Source of the DNA: Tupaia tana
Taxonomy: Eukaryota > Chordata > Mammalia > Scandentia > Tupaiidae
Direction: 5' to 3'
DNA: 64,000 bases
Assembly (NCBI GenBank): GCA_026018925.1
Contig: JAKSZU010000003.1
Span: 187,181,639-187,245,638, forward strand
The first letter of the stretch is position 1. Each line of letters opens with the position of its first letter. Positions 1 to 10,484 of this stretch are shown piece by piece. The position numbers and the translations under genes are program-made. The notes beneath the pieces are model-generated. The model searched no databases. It was not told the DNA's origin and was given only the letters and a program-made list of their open reading frames with translations.

Positions 1-317
1 AGGCCCTGCCGGGCCGCCGGCCGCCCTGCACCCGGCTGCCCCTCCAAGGCCAGCCGCCCTGCTGCCCACGAGCGCCCCACGCCCTCCCGCAACGCCCTCC
101 CGCAACAAGCGCCTCCCGGCGGCTCCAACCCGCCTTCGGCCAGCTGCACGCCGGCCGCGCCTCGAGCGTCTTCTCGGGTGACACCGCGCCCAGCAACGGG
201 CGGGCAGGCGGGCAGAGCGGCTGGCCCGCCTCCCAGACGCCCTCCTATGCCCCCTGCGGCGTCTCCCCCTCCACACGCACCCCTCCTTCCCCGCCCCATC
301 CCCCCAACTCGCCCCCC

Positions 318-318
<1 letters not shown>

Positions 319-360
<42 letters not shown>
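319..360. repeat. (CA)n microsatellite in monomer A1
   Basis: About 21 CA units. The A2 counterpart (about 7929-7966) is shorter and has CCCCCCAAAC in front, so the tract is length-variable between units. Confidence 0.95.
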
Positions 361-362
<2 letters not shown>

Positions 363-1000
363 CCCGGGATGGCCCCCTCCCCTTCCAGCTCTGGCACCCA
401 GTGCCTTGCTTCGAGTGCCCTCCCGGGCCGAAGGCTGCTGCTTTGAGAGGCTGCTGGCGCCCCGGACAGTCGGCGGGCCCTGTTCTCCCCGCGGGCTGCC
501 GGCCCCACCATGCCCTGCGTCTGGGCCAGTCGCCCTTGGCAGGCGACGTCCTTCCGGCGGCAGGCTCCGGGTGACAGACCGGCCCTGAGCCTGGCACTGT
601 CCGAGCCCCATTGGCCACAGTCTGCCAGCGGCCACACTGGCTTGCTCGCGGGCACAAGTGGGAGAGGGGGTGGCGGGGACTACGTGGAAGACGCGCCCCT
701 GCCAGAGATCTGGCTTTTCCCCAGGCATGCTCCTCTCACTGACCGGAGGGGTACCGGGCTAGGGTGTTGGGGGTGGGGTGGGGAGGGCATCGCCGCCCAG
801 GGCCGGCGTGGCTTGGTGTCCCAGGCTCCCAGGCTGACGCGAGCCCTTCATCTGGGGCAAGCAGGCCGGCCCTGCCCCGGGGGATCCAAGCCTGCCTCCC
901 ACGCCCCTGCAACTGGAACTTGGCCAGGGTGGGCCCTGCCACACACGACCGGCAGGCCCCCAGACGCCCAGGTGGCTACTTCCAGGCCCCTGTTGTGGTG

Positions 1001-1062
1001 GGGTGTGTGTGGTGTGTGTGGTGTGTGTGTGGGGGGGGGGGAGGGGGGTGGTTGGGTGGGTG
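1001..1062. repeat. (GT)n plus G-run tract
   Basis: GTGTGTGTGGTGTGTGTGG-type repeats run into a G-run followed by GGGTGGGTGGG. The plus strand can plausibly form a G-quadruplex. The A2 copy (about 8608-8668) has a shorter G-run. Confidence 0.9.
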
Positions 1063-1110
1063 GGTCTGGAGTTGGGGAAGAAGGCCCGGGCCAAAGGGGC
1101 CCGGGGCATC

Positions 1111-1126
1111 CCAACAGGTGGCGGTG
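1111..1126 (+). promoter_or_regulatory. Second CTCF-like motif in monomer A1 (opposite orientation)
   Basis: CCAACAGGTGGCGGTG has one mismatch (A at position 4) to the CTCF core. It is repeated in A2 at 8714-8729. The corresponding place in monomer B (about 5030) is mutated, so this is an A-only candidate, facing the opposite way from the core sites. Confidence 0.4.
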
Positions 1127-1901
1127 CTCCCAGCATCCCTGGATTCTGCAGGGGGACCCCTGAGGCTCTGGCTATTGTCAGCCCCACCGCCTGCCAGCCT
1201 GCCACCGCAAGGCGGCGGACCGGACCCTCCCGGAGCCAGTCTGAGGATCCAACCCCAGGTCAGGGCCTCTGCACCTGCTCTGGGGCTGCCTAAGGACAGT
1301 CTGCCCTGGTCCCGAGCCCCAGGACTCGCGGATCCCTCCGCTCTCCCAGGCCTTGACTCAGAGGCCGCCTCTCAAGGGAACCCTCCACTCCCCCGTCCGG
1401 TCCCTCCACCCCGGCCCCTCCCCACCCCCACCCTTAACTCCGCTCACCCCTCACAGTGCCCTGGCCGACAGGCAGGCCGAAGAGTACACTTCTCTCGCCG
1501 TCCTGTCCTCGAGGACGCGGCCCAGCGGTAGCCTCGCCGACTCGGACCGACGGGCCGCTCTACGGACGCGGGATCCGAGGCTTCCTGGCTTCTCTCTCGG
1601 CCCATTATACCCGGCAGCCACGGAGGGCCGGCGTCCTGTCCTGGAGCGTGGTGGGCTTGAGCGGGGCCCCTGTCTGCGGATGGGCGGCCGCCCGCTGGGC
1701 TCAGCTGGAAGACCAGGTTGCGGGCGTCTTGAGGACACTGCCGAGGAAGGTCGCGGGCCGCAGGGGCAACGGGCAGGCACCGAGGACAGGCTACCTGGGG
1801 AAGGCCAGAAGAAAGGAGGGTTTGGCTGTGGCTGCGGTGTAGTGGGGGTGGTGGTGGTGGTGGTGGCAGGAAGTGAGGCACCTGTAACCGTGGGACTGAG
1901 C

Positions 1902-1902
<1 letters not shown>

Positions 1903-1937
<35 letters not shown>

Positions 1938-1938
1938 A
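1903..1938. repeat. (TG)n microsatellite
   Basis: Uninterrupted TG apart from one GC, preceded by a (GTG)n run at 1846-1866. It is present in A2 at about 9506-9541. Monomer B has only a degenerate GTGTGCGTGCGCGTGCGC stretch near 5728. Confidence 0.95.
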
Positions 1939-2061
1939 GGTTCACGCTTGGTAGGGGAAGACGGTCGTCCTCCGGAGAGTGCCAAGCTTCTCAGGCCTCT
2001 TGAGCCTCTGTCGGAGGGGGGAACAGGGTCCACCTATGCCGGGACCGCGTGTCAGCAAAAT

Positions 2062-2117
2062 CACACACCCACACACCCACACACACACCACACACACACA
2101 CCACACACACACACAAA
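2062..2117. repeat. (CA)n with CCA interruptions
   Basis: CACACACCC and ACACACCAC blocks. The A2 copy (about 9664-9721) is slightly longer. Monomer B at the equivalent place (5891-5910) keeps only a few CA units. Confidence 0.93.
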
Positions 2118-2854
2118 CGGGCGACCTTTAAGGCAGGAGAGAGGACTGCGGTAGCGTTCGGGCGTGCGAGATGCGCGTGGCCTCTCCAGAGGCAACAAGG
2201 GACGCGAGCCGAGGGCAGTCGTCCAGCACAGGGCCTCTTCGGTGGACACCCAGCGCCGAGGGCTTCCTGGTGCCCACGGCCTCTAGGGAACTAGGCTTAC
2301 TTTGGTCCGGCAGGAATTCCCCGACTGCCACGGCATGTTGCGAGCCCAAGAACCGCACTCCAAGCACAACCATCCGCTCGGGGCCAGCGGTGGACTGGAC
2401 GTTGTCGTGGGCAGCTCGCGGGGCCTCCCGACCCACCCCTGCTGGGCTGGGCCCGCCCTGTGGGCGTGGGTCCGAGGAGCCCGCCCTGTGCTCCTCAGGT
2501 GCTCCCTGCTTGGCCCTAGCACTGCTCAGATGCCTTTCCCCTGAGCTGGGGCGGCTTCTTGGGGTCGGCTAGGGATGTGGGTAAGGGTTGGGGTGGGAAT
2601 TTTGGAAATCGGGCCTTCCATTTGGGCCCGGCGCATTGGTCTGAAGTGGGGTGTGGCACGGGTCGGGCCAATTGATCGTGATGGGGTACATAGGCTTCCT
2701 CGTCTCCCCCCCACCCCCGGACATTCGGTTGCCCTGACCCGGTCCTGGGACCTCCAGGCCAGTGGCCCCGCAGAGCAGGAGACAGGGAAGCGGCCGGAAC
2801 CTGCCCTCACACAGCCAATGTCTTCCCTACCCCTGATCTGGGCTAGTGTGGGAG

Positions 2855-2856
<2 letters not shown>

Positions 2857-2893
<37 letters not shown>
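2857..2893. repeat. (TG)n microsatellite
   Basis: About 18 TG units. The A2 copy is at about 10,451-10,485 with one A interruption. Monomer B has only GTGTGTGCGTGTTTGTCTGT near 6609. Confidence 0.95.
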
Positions 2894-2895
<2 letters not shown>

Positions 2896-3603
2896 CTACC
2901 TCTTGTGGTGGGGGGCAGGCAGGCACCTACGGTGGATCATCCCATCGGGTTGCTGCCTTCCACCCCTTTGCATCTGGAAGGACATAGGGATGGTCTGTTG
3001 CCCCACCCCGCACCAAAGTCTTCCACTGTGGAAGGGCACTCAACAGCGGCGCCTTCTCCCCCTGCCCCTCCCTCCCCCGCCACCACCACCCCCCTCCCCC
3101 GCCCCCCCCCCCCCACACACACACATACACACATCCCACGGGCTGGAGGGCTGGGTGGCAAGAAACAGTACTTGGCCGGTGGTTGGAAGGCTGCGCAGGG
3201 ATCCCTGGAAGCCCCAACAGGGAACCCATTGTATCGTTTTGGAGCTGGGGATCGAGAAGTAGGGGGTCCCAGGGATGAAAAAGTCCAATGCGCAAGAAGA
3301 GAGACTTGAGGATGGCTGAGAGGAAGAGAGAAGGAGAAAGAGAGAGAGAGGCAGAGAGACAGAGAGAGAGAGGAGATGGTAGGAACGTGTGCAGGGCAAA
3401 CGTGAGTGTGTCTGAGCGGAGTGAGGTGAGGCGAGGACGGTAGGATGTGTGAGGTGTCCTTGGCAGCGTGTCTGTGCGGAGCAGGCGATGGTTGGAGTGA
3501 GAGAGAGGAGGGCTAGGCGTGGAAGGCGTGTTTGTGCGGGGTTAGGGGGAAGGCCACGGTGGTTGGGCTGAGCACAGCGGCTCAGGTTGTTGGGGCGGCG
3601 GCG

Positions 3604-3653
3604 GGGTGCGGGTGCGGGTGCGGGTGCGGGTGCGGGTGCAGGTGCGGGTGCGG
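3604..3653. repeat. (GGGTGC)n minisatellite in monomer A
   Basis: About eight tandem GGGTGC units (one GCAGGT variant). G3 runs spaced by TGC give a textbook G-quadruplex pattern on the plus strand. Absent from monomer B. Confidence 0.93.
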
Positions 3654-3790
3654 CGGGAGCGCGGCGAGCAGGCAGTTATTTGAGCAAGTGAGGTCGGTGG
3701 GGCAGGTTGCCTGGCGGCAGTGGGTGTTTTGAGTGTTCGGGGGCGAAAGAAAAAGTCGTGCGCGTTGAGAGAGACAGAGAGAGAGAGAGA

Positions 3791-3935
3791 GATGGACTCG
3801 ATGCCGCAATCCTCCAGCCTCCATAGGTTTTTGCCATAGGGCGGGCGCTTCCACGCCCGGCGACGCGGGCGCGGCAGAAAGGCTTTCGAAGGCGCTGACG
3901 CGGACGGCGGCGCGCGCACTGCCGCCACCTGCTGG
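3791..3935. other. Monomer core conserved between A and B (A1 copy)
   Basis: The first 58 bases (3791-3848) are identical to 7392-7449 in monomer B, although the two monomers differ elsewhere. The block continues with well-matched sequence (GCGGCAGAAAGGCTTTCGAAG; GACGCGGACGGCGGCGCGCG) and ends at the CTCF-like motif. Conservation could reflect function or recent gene conversion between monomers; the sequence alone does not separate these. Confidence 0.8.
3920..3935 (-). promoter_or_regulatory. CTCF-like motif, monomer A1
   Basis: On the minus strand this reads CCAGCAGGTGGCGGCA, which fits the well-known CTCF core consensus (CCASYAGRKGGCRSY) at every position. It lies at the end of the A/B conserved core in CpG-rich DNA. 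Binding is not shown by sequence alone, and methylation of the CpG would matter. Confidence 0.65.
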
Positions 3936-4690
3936 CCAGGCCGCGCCCCGACATGGCTGGGCCCTAAGGCTGGCGAGCCTCGCAGGCCTCGGGCCTAGCG
4001 GTCCAGGGTCGGCCGGGCCGCCGCCCTGCACCCAGCTGCCCCAGCGATGCCAGCCGCCCTGCTGCCACGAGCGCGCCTCGCCTTGCCGCAACGCCCTCCC
4101 GCTACAACCGCCTCCCAGCGGCTACAGCCTGCCTTCAGCCAGCAGCACGCCGGCCCCCCTCGGTGGTCTTCTCGGGCCACCGAGTGCATTGGCTCGGCCG
4201 CCACCGCGCCCACCGACAGGCGGCCAGGCGGGCGCCCTCCCACGGCCCCTGCGGCGTCTCTCCCTGCACACGCACCCCTGCCCGGAACCCCACTCGGCCG
4301 GCCGTCGCCCCCGCCCCTTCCAGCTCCGGCAGCCGATGCCTTGCTTGGTCCAGTGGCCTCCCTCGAAGGCTGGACGCTGCTGCCTCGGGCCGGCCGGCAC
4401 CCCGGACGGCCGGCGAGCGGGCCCTCTCCTCCCCGCGGCTTGGCGGCCCCACCACGCCCGCGTCTGGGCCACGCGGCCCTTGGGAGGCGACTTTCCTTCG
4501 CGGAGGGCCGCAGGCTCCGGGTGGCAGACCGGCCCTGAGCCTGGCACTGTCCGAGCCCCAGTGGCCACAGCCTGCCAGCGGCCACGCTGGCTTGCTCGCG
4601 GGCACCGGCACGAGTCCGGAGGGGGCTGCCTGGGAGGCCCGCCCCCGCCGGAGATCTGGCTTTTCCCCAGGCACGCTCATCTCACCGACC

Positions 4691-4750
4691 CGTTGGGCTC
4701 TGGGCCGGGGGCCGGGGGGCCGTGGGCCGGGGGGCCGGCGGCCGGGACGT
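4691..4750. repeat. G-rich tract in monomer B
   Basis: GCCGGGGGGCCGTGGGCCGG-type repeats: many runs of three or more G separated by CC. A G-quadruplex is possible. Not present in this form in monomer A. Confidence 0.85.
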
Positions 4751-4937
4751 GGGCTCCGGGCCTCGCCCGAGCGGCGTGGCTTGGTGTCTCAGGCTCCCAG
4801 GCTGACGGGAGCCTTTCACCTGGGGCGAACAGGCCTGCCGGGTGACCCCAGCGAGCCTCCCAAACCCCGACACCTGGCCAGGGTGAGCCCTGCGACGCAC
4901 GTCCAGCAGGGCCCCAGACGCCCAGGTGGCTGCTTTA

Positions 4938-4968
4938 AGCCCCCCACCCCCCACCCCCCACCCCCCAT
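4938..4968. repeat. (CCCCCCA)n tract in monomer B
   Basis: Short tandem CCCCCCACCC units at the place where monomer A has its GT and G-run tract. Confidence 0.85.
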
Positions 4969-5275
4969 CACGTATGTGTTGGGACGTGGGGGGCCGACCG
5001 GCAGAGTTGGAGGGCCCGGGGCAGCCCAGGACAGGGCGGTCCTCCCAGCATCCCTGGATTCTGCAGGGTGGGCCCTGAGCTTCTGCCTTTCGTCGGCCCA
5101 AGTCTGAGGATCCGACCCCGCGTCAGGGCCTTTGCACCTGTTCTGGGGCTGCCAGAGGAGAGCCCGCCCCGGGGCCACACAGATCCCTCCGCTCTCCCAG
5201 GCCTTAACTCAGAGGCCAGCTCACCCAGGAACCCTCCAGTCCCCTGTCCACGCCTCGCCCCCTCCCCGACCCCTC

Positions 5276-5307
<32 letters not shown>
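5276..5307. repeat. (CA)n microsatellite in monomer B
   Basis: About 16 CA units. This is the only long CA tract in B. Confidence 0.95.
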
Positions 5308-5308
<1 letters not shown>

Positions 5309-7391
5309 CCACCACCCTTCACACCGCTCAACCCTGGCGGTCCCCTGGCCGTCGGGCCAGTCCAGGAGTTCACTTCTCTCGCCGTGGGGCCTGGCAGCGG
5401 TGGCCCCGCCGACTCCTACGGGAAGGGCTCCTCCACGCCCATCCCACGGCTTCCTAGGTTCTCCTGGCCCGCTACACCTGCCACCCGACCCGAGGCGTGG
5501 TGCGGGGAGGTGGGGCCCGTGTCTGTGGACCGGCGGCCGCCCCGCGGGCTCAGCTGGAAGACCAGGTTGCCTGGGTCTTGAGGACACTGCTCCAGGGAGG
5601 TCGCAGAATGCTCCAGCAACGGGCAGGCACAGGAGGACAGGCTACCCGGGGAAGGCCAGGAGCACAGGAGAAGCTGGCCGTGGCTGTGCTGTAGTGGAGG
5701 TGGCAGGGAGTGAGGCACGTGCGTCTGTGTGTGCGTGCGCGTGCGCCCGCCCGTTCGCCTGTGGTGGGGGGGGGGGTGTGTCTGGGGGGGGGGGGGGCGG
5801 GGAGGCGGTCGTCCCCTGGAGAGCACCGAGCTCCTCAGGCCTCTTGGGCCTTGGCCGGAAGGGGGACAGGGTCCACCTGAGCCAGGAGCGCGCACACACT
5901 CACACACACAGAGAGTTTGGGAGAGAGAGATCGATTGACAGAGACAGAGACAGAGACAAACTGGCGGCCTTTAGGGCAGGAGAGAGGACCACGGTGGCTT
6001 TCGGGCGTGGGGGATGCGCTTGGCCTCTCCCCAGGCACCAAGGGACCCGAACCGAGGGCAATCGTCCAGCACGGGGCCTCTTCCGTGGACACCCCGCGCG
6101 GGAGGACTTCCCGGCGCCCACACCCTGTAGGGAAGTAGGCTTGCGTTGGAACGGCAGGACTTCCACGACTGCCATGGCAAGTTCCAAGCCCAAGAACCGC
6201 ACTCCAAGCACCCCCACCCGCTCTGGGCCACGGTGGAGGTCCGCGTTGCCCGCCCTGCGCTCCTCAGCTGCTCCCTGCTTGGCCCTCGCAGTGCTCAGAT
6301 GCCTTTCCCCTGAGCGGGGATGGCTTCCTTGGGTTGGGTGGGAATGTTGGAGGTCGGGCCTTCCGATCGATCGGGCCCGGCTAGGGTGGCCTGAACTGGG
6401 GTGCGGCACGGATCCGGCCAATGGATCGCGATGAGGTACACGGGCTTCCCCTTCCGCCTGGATAGGCGGACGCCCTGACGGCACCTGCCGTGGGACTACC
6501 AGGCCAGCCACCAGCAGGGCAGGAGACGGGGAAAGAGGCGGGGACCTGCACTCTCACACGGCCAACGTCTTCCCTACCCCTGAACTGGGCTAGTGGGAGC
6601 GTGCACGCGTGTGTGCGTGTTTGTCTGTCTGGAGGTGGGGGGCAGGCTGGCACCTACGGCGTATCATCCCATCGGGTTGCTGCCTTCCTCCCCTTGGCCT
6701 CTGGAATGACACAGGGACGGTCCGTTTGCCCCCCAAAGCCTTCCACTGTGGAAGGGCACTCCACGAGGCCCCGTCCCTCGCCTCTCTCCCCCGAACCCCC
6801 CCACGCCGTCCCCCCACCGACCCGCCGCCCCCCACGCAGCCCACGGGCTGGAGGGCTGGGTGGGAAGAAAGGGTACTTTGCAGGTCCAGGGAGGGCTGCG
6901 GGGGCCACTGGAAGGCAGAACACGCAACCCCGGTCCTTTGTGGCAGAGCTGGGGCCCCGAGAAGTAGGGGTCCCAGGGATGAAAAAGTTCCCCGTGCAAG
7001 AAGAGAGAGTTGAAGATGGCTGAGAGGAAGAGAGACAGAGAGAGACGGAGAGAGAGAGAGAGAAGATGGTGGGCGTGTGCACAGGACAAATGTGAGTGCG
7101 TCTGAGCGGAGTGAGGTGAGCGAGGACGGTGCGACTTGTGAGGAGGCCTGGGCAGTGAGGGAAGGTGCAGGCTAGGGTGTCCCGGGCGGCGTGTGTGGGT
7201 GGTTGGGTGCGCGCGCGCGCTGTCGCGCGTAGCGAGGGGAGGAGGGCCGTGAGCTTGGCGAGAAGGCAGGTATCTGGGCACGGGAGGTGGCGCTGGGGCC
7301 GCTGGTAGCTGCAGGGCGGCCTGGGATGTGGTGTGTGTTGGGGGGCGAAAAAAATCGTGCGCTCGTCGAGAGAGACAGAGAGAGACAGTGA

Positions 7392-7536
7392 GATGGACTC
7401 GATGCCGCAATCCTCCAGCCTCCATAGGTTTTTGCCATAGGGCGGGCGCCACCACGCCCGGTGGCCTGAGCGCGGCAGAAAGGCTTTCGAAGCTGCTGAC
7501 GCGGACGGCGGCGCGCGTACCGTCGCCACCTACTGG
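7392..7536. other. Monomer core conserved between A and B (B copy)
   Basis: Counterpart of 3791-3935. It starts GATGGACTCGATGCCGCAAT and includes AGGTTTTTGCCATAGGGCG. Words in this block resemble pieces of the long SINE found in the flank (GCCGCAATCC, AGGTTTTTGCTATAGGGCG), in a different order. Confidence 0.8.
7521..7536 (-). promoter_or_regulatory. CTCF-like motif, monomer B
   Basis: On the minus strand this reads CCAGTAGGTGGCGACG, again a full fit to the CTCF core. It has the same position and orientation as the monomer A site, with substitutions only at consensus-tolerated positions (C to T at the fifth base, G to A near the end). Confidence 0.65.
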
Positions 7537-7607
7537 CCAGGCCGTGCTACGGCACGGCCCGGCTTCCCAAGGCTGGCGAGCCTGGCAGGCCTCGGGCCTA
7601 GCCGTCC

Positions 7608-7925
7608 AGGCCCTGCCGGGCCGCCGGCCGCCCTGCACCCGGCTGCCCCTCCAAGGCCAGCCGCCCTGCTGCCCACGAGCGCCCCACGCCCTCCCGCAAC
7701 GCCCTCCCGCAACAAGCGCCTCCCGGCGGCTCCAACCCGCCTTCGGCCAGCTGCACGCCGACCGCGCCTCGAGCGTCTTCTCGGGTGACACCGCGCCCAG
7801 CAACGGGCGGGCAGGCGGGCAGAGCGGCTGGCCCGCCTCCCAGACGCCCTCCTATGCCCCCTGCGGCGTCTCCCCCTCCACACGCACCCCTCCTTCCCCG
7901 CCCCATCCCCCCAACTCGCCCCCCC

Positions 7926-7968
<43 letters not shown>

Positions 7969-9504
7969 CCCGGGATGGCCCCCTCCCCTTCCAGCTCTGG
8001 CACCCAGTGCCTTGCTTCGAGTGCCCTCCCGGGCCGAAGGCTGCTGCTTTGAGAGGCTGCTGGCGCCCCGGACAGTCGGCGGGCCCTGTTCTCCCCGCGG
8101 GCTGCCGGCCCCACCATGCCCTGCGTCTGGGCCAGTCGCCCTTGGCAGGCGACGTCCTTCCGGCGGCAGGCTCCGGGTGACAGACCGGCCCTGAGCCTGG
8201 CACTGTCCGAGCCCCATTGGCCACAGTCTGCCAGCGGCCACACTGGCTTGCTCGCGGGCACAAGTGGGAGAGGGGGTGGCGGGGACTACGTGGAAGACGC
8301 GCCCCTGCCAGAGATCTGGCTTTTCCCCAGGCATGCTCCTCTCACTGACCGGAGGGGTACCGGGCTAGGGTGTTGGGGGTGGGGTGGGGAGGGCATCGCC
8401 GCCCAGGGCCGGCGTGGCTTGGTGTCCCAGGCTCCCAGGCTGACGCGAGCCCTTCATCTGGGGCAAGCAGGCCGGCCCTGCCCCGGGGGATCCAAGCCTG
8501 CCTCCCACGCCCCTGCAACTGGAACTTGGCCAGGGTGGGCCCTGCCACACACGACCGGCAGGCCCCCAGACGCCCAGGTGGCTACTTCCAGGCCCCTGTT
8601 GTGGTGGGGTGTGTGTGGTGTGTGTGGTGTGTGTGGGGGGGGAGAGGGGGGTGGTTGGGTGGGTGGGTCTGGAGTTGGGGAAGAAGGCCCGGGCCAAAGG
8701 GGCCCGGGGCATCCCAACAGGTGGCGGTGCTCCCAGCATCCCTGGATTCTGCAGGGGGACCCCTGAGGCTCTGGCTATTGTCAGCCCTACCGCCTGCCAG
8801 CCTGCCACCGCAAGGCGGCGGACCGGACCCTCCCGGAGCCAGTCTGAGGATCCAACCCCAGGTCAGGGCCTCTGCACCTGCTCTGGGGCTGCCTAAGGAC
8901 AGTCTGCCCTGGTCCCGAGCCCCAGGACTCGCGGATCCCTCCGCTCTCCCAGGCCTTGACTCAGAGGCCGCCTCTCAAGGGAACCCTCCACTCCCCCGTC
9001 CGGTCCCTCCACCCCGGCCCCTCCCCACCCCCACCCTTAACTCCGCTCACCCCTCACAGTGCCCTGGCCGACAGGCAGGCCGAAGAGTACACTTCTCTCG
9101 CCGTCCTGTCCTCGAGGACGCGGCCCAGCGGTAGCCTCGCCGACTCGGACCGACGGGCCGCTCTACGGACGCGGGATCCGAGGCTTCCTGGCTTCTCTCT
9201 CGGCCCATTATACCCGGCAGCCACGGAGGGCCGGCGTCCTGTCCTGGAGCGTGGTGGGCTTGAGCGGGGCCCCTGTCTGCGGATGGGCGGCCGCCCGCTG
9301 GGCTCAGCTGGAAGACCAGGTTGCGGGCGTCTTGAGGACACTGCCGAGGAAGGTCGCGGGCCGCAGGGGCAACGGGCAGGCACCGAGGACAGGCTACCTG
9401 GGGAAGGCCAGAAGAAAGGAGGGTTTGGCTGTGGCTGCGGTGTAGTGGGGGTGGTGGTGGTGGTGGTGGCAGGAAGTGAGGCACCTGTAACCGTGGGACT
9501 GAGC

Positions 9505-9544
<40 letters not shown>

Positions 9545-10452
9545 TCACGCTTGGTAGGGGAAGACGGTCGTCCTCCGGAGAGTGCCAAGCTTCTCAGGCC
9601 TCTTGAGCCTCTGTCGGAGGGGGGAACAGGGTCCACCTATGCCGGGACCGCGTGTGAGCAAAATCACACACCCACACACCCACACACACACCACACACAC
9701 ACACCACACACACACACACAAACGGGCGACCTATAAGGCAGGAGAGAGGACTGCGGTAGCGTTCGGGCGTGCGAGATGAGCGTGGCCTCTCCAGAGGCAA
9801 CAAGGGACGCGAGCCGAGGGCAGTCGTCCAGCACAGGGCCTCTTCGGTGGACACCCAGCGCCGAGGGCTTCCTGGTGCCCACGGCCTCTAGGGAACTAGG
9901 CTTACTTTGGTCCGGCAGGAGTTCCCCGACTGCCACGGCATGTTGCGAGCCCAAGAACCGCACTCCAAGCACAACCATCCGCTCGGGGCCAGCGGTGGAC
10001 TGGACGTTGTCGTGGGCAGCTCGCGGGGCCTCCCGACCCACCCCTGCTGGGCTGGGCCCGCCCTGTGGGCGTGGGTCCGAGGAGCCCGCCCTGTGCTCCT
10101 CAGGTGCTCCCTGCTTGGCCCTAGCACTGCTCAGATGCCTTTCCCCTGAGCTGGGGCGGCTTCTTGGGGTCGGCTAGGGGTGTGGGTAAGGGTTGGGGTG
10201 GGAATTTTGGAAATCGGGCCTTCCATTTGGGCCCGGCGCATTGGTCTGAAGTGGGGTGTGGCACGGGTCGGGCCAATTGATCGTGATGGGGTACATAGGC
10301 TTCCTCGTCTCCCCCCCACCCCCGGACATTCGGTTGCCCTGACCCGGTCCTGGGACCTCCTGCCGCAGGGCAGGAGACAGGGAAGCGGCCGGAACCTGCC
10401 CTCACACAGCCAATGTCTTCCCTACCCCTGATCTGGGCTAGTGTGGGAGCCT

Positions 10453-10484
<32 letters not shown>

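Larger units (their letters stand above)
1..4000 (+). repeat. Macrosatellite monomer A, copy 1
   Basis: About 4.0 kb. It contains dinucleotide tracts at 319-360 (CA), 1001-1062 (GT then G-run), 1903-1938 (TG), 2062-2117 (CA), 2857-2893 (TG) and 3112-3134 (CA). A GA-rich stretch lies at 3310-3380, a (GGGTGC)n minisatellite at 3604-3653, and the conserved core with a CTCF-like motif at 3791-3935. The unit phase is arbitrary because the window starts inside the array. Open frames are long because stop codons are rare at this GC content, and they run through the variable dinucleotide tracts, so I do not call a gene. Confidence 0.88.
4001..7607 (+). repeat. Macrosatellite monomer B
   Basis: About 3.6 kb, collinear with monomer A but clearly diverged. 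For example, CAGCTGGAAGACCAGGTTGC at 1704 reappears at 5551, and the TTCCACTGTGGAAGGGCACT segment at 3021 reappears at 6739. B has only one long (CA)n (5276-5307). It lacks the (GGGTGC)n minisatellite and several of A's GT tracts, which explains most of its shorter length. It carries its own G-rich tracts (4691-4750, 5760-5802), an alternating GC stretch near 7209-7220 and the conserved core at 7392-7536. Confidence 0.88.

Noticed and set aside
6664-7803. 379-codon open frame on the minus strand across the B/A2 junction, and other long frames in the array
   Set aside because: GC-rich sequence has few stop codons. The frames run through (CA)n, GA-rich and G-rich tracts, change between units, and show no domain I recognise.
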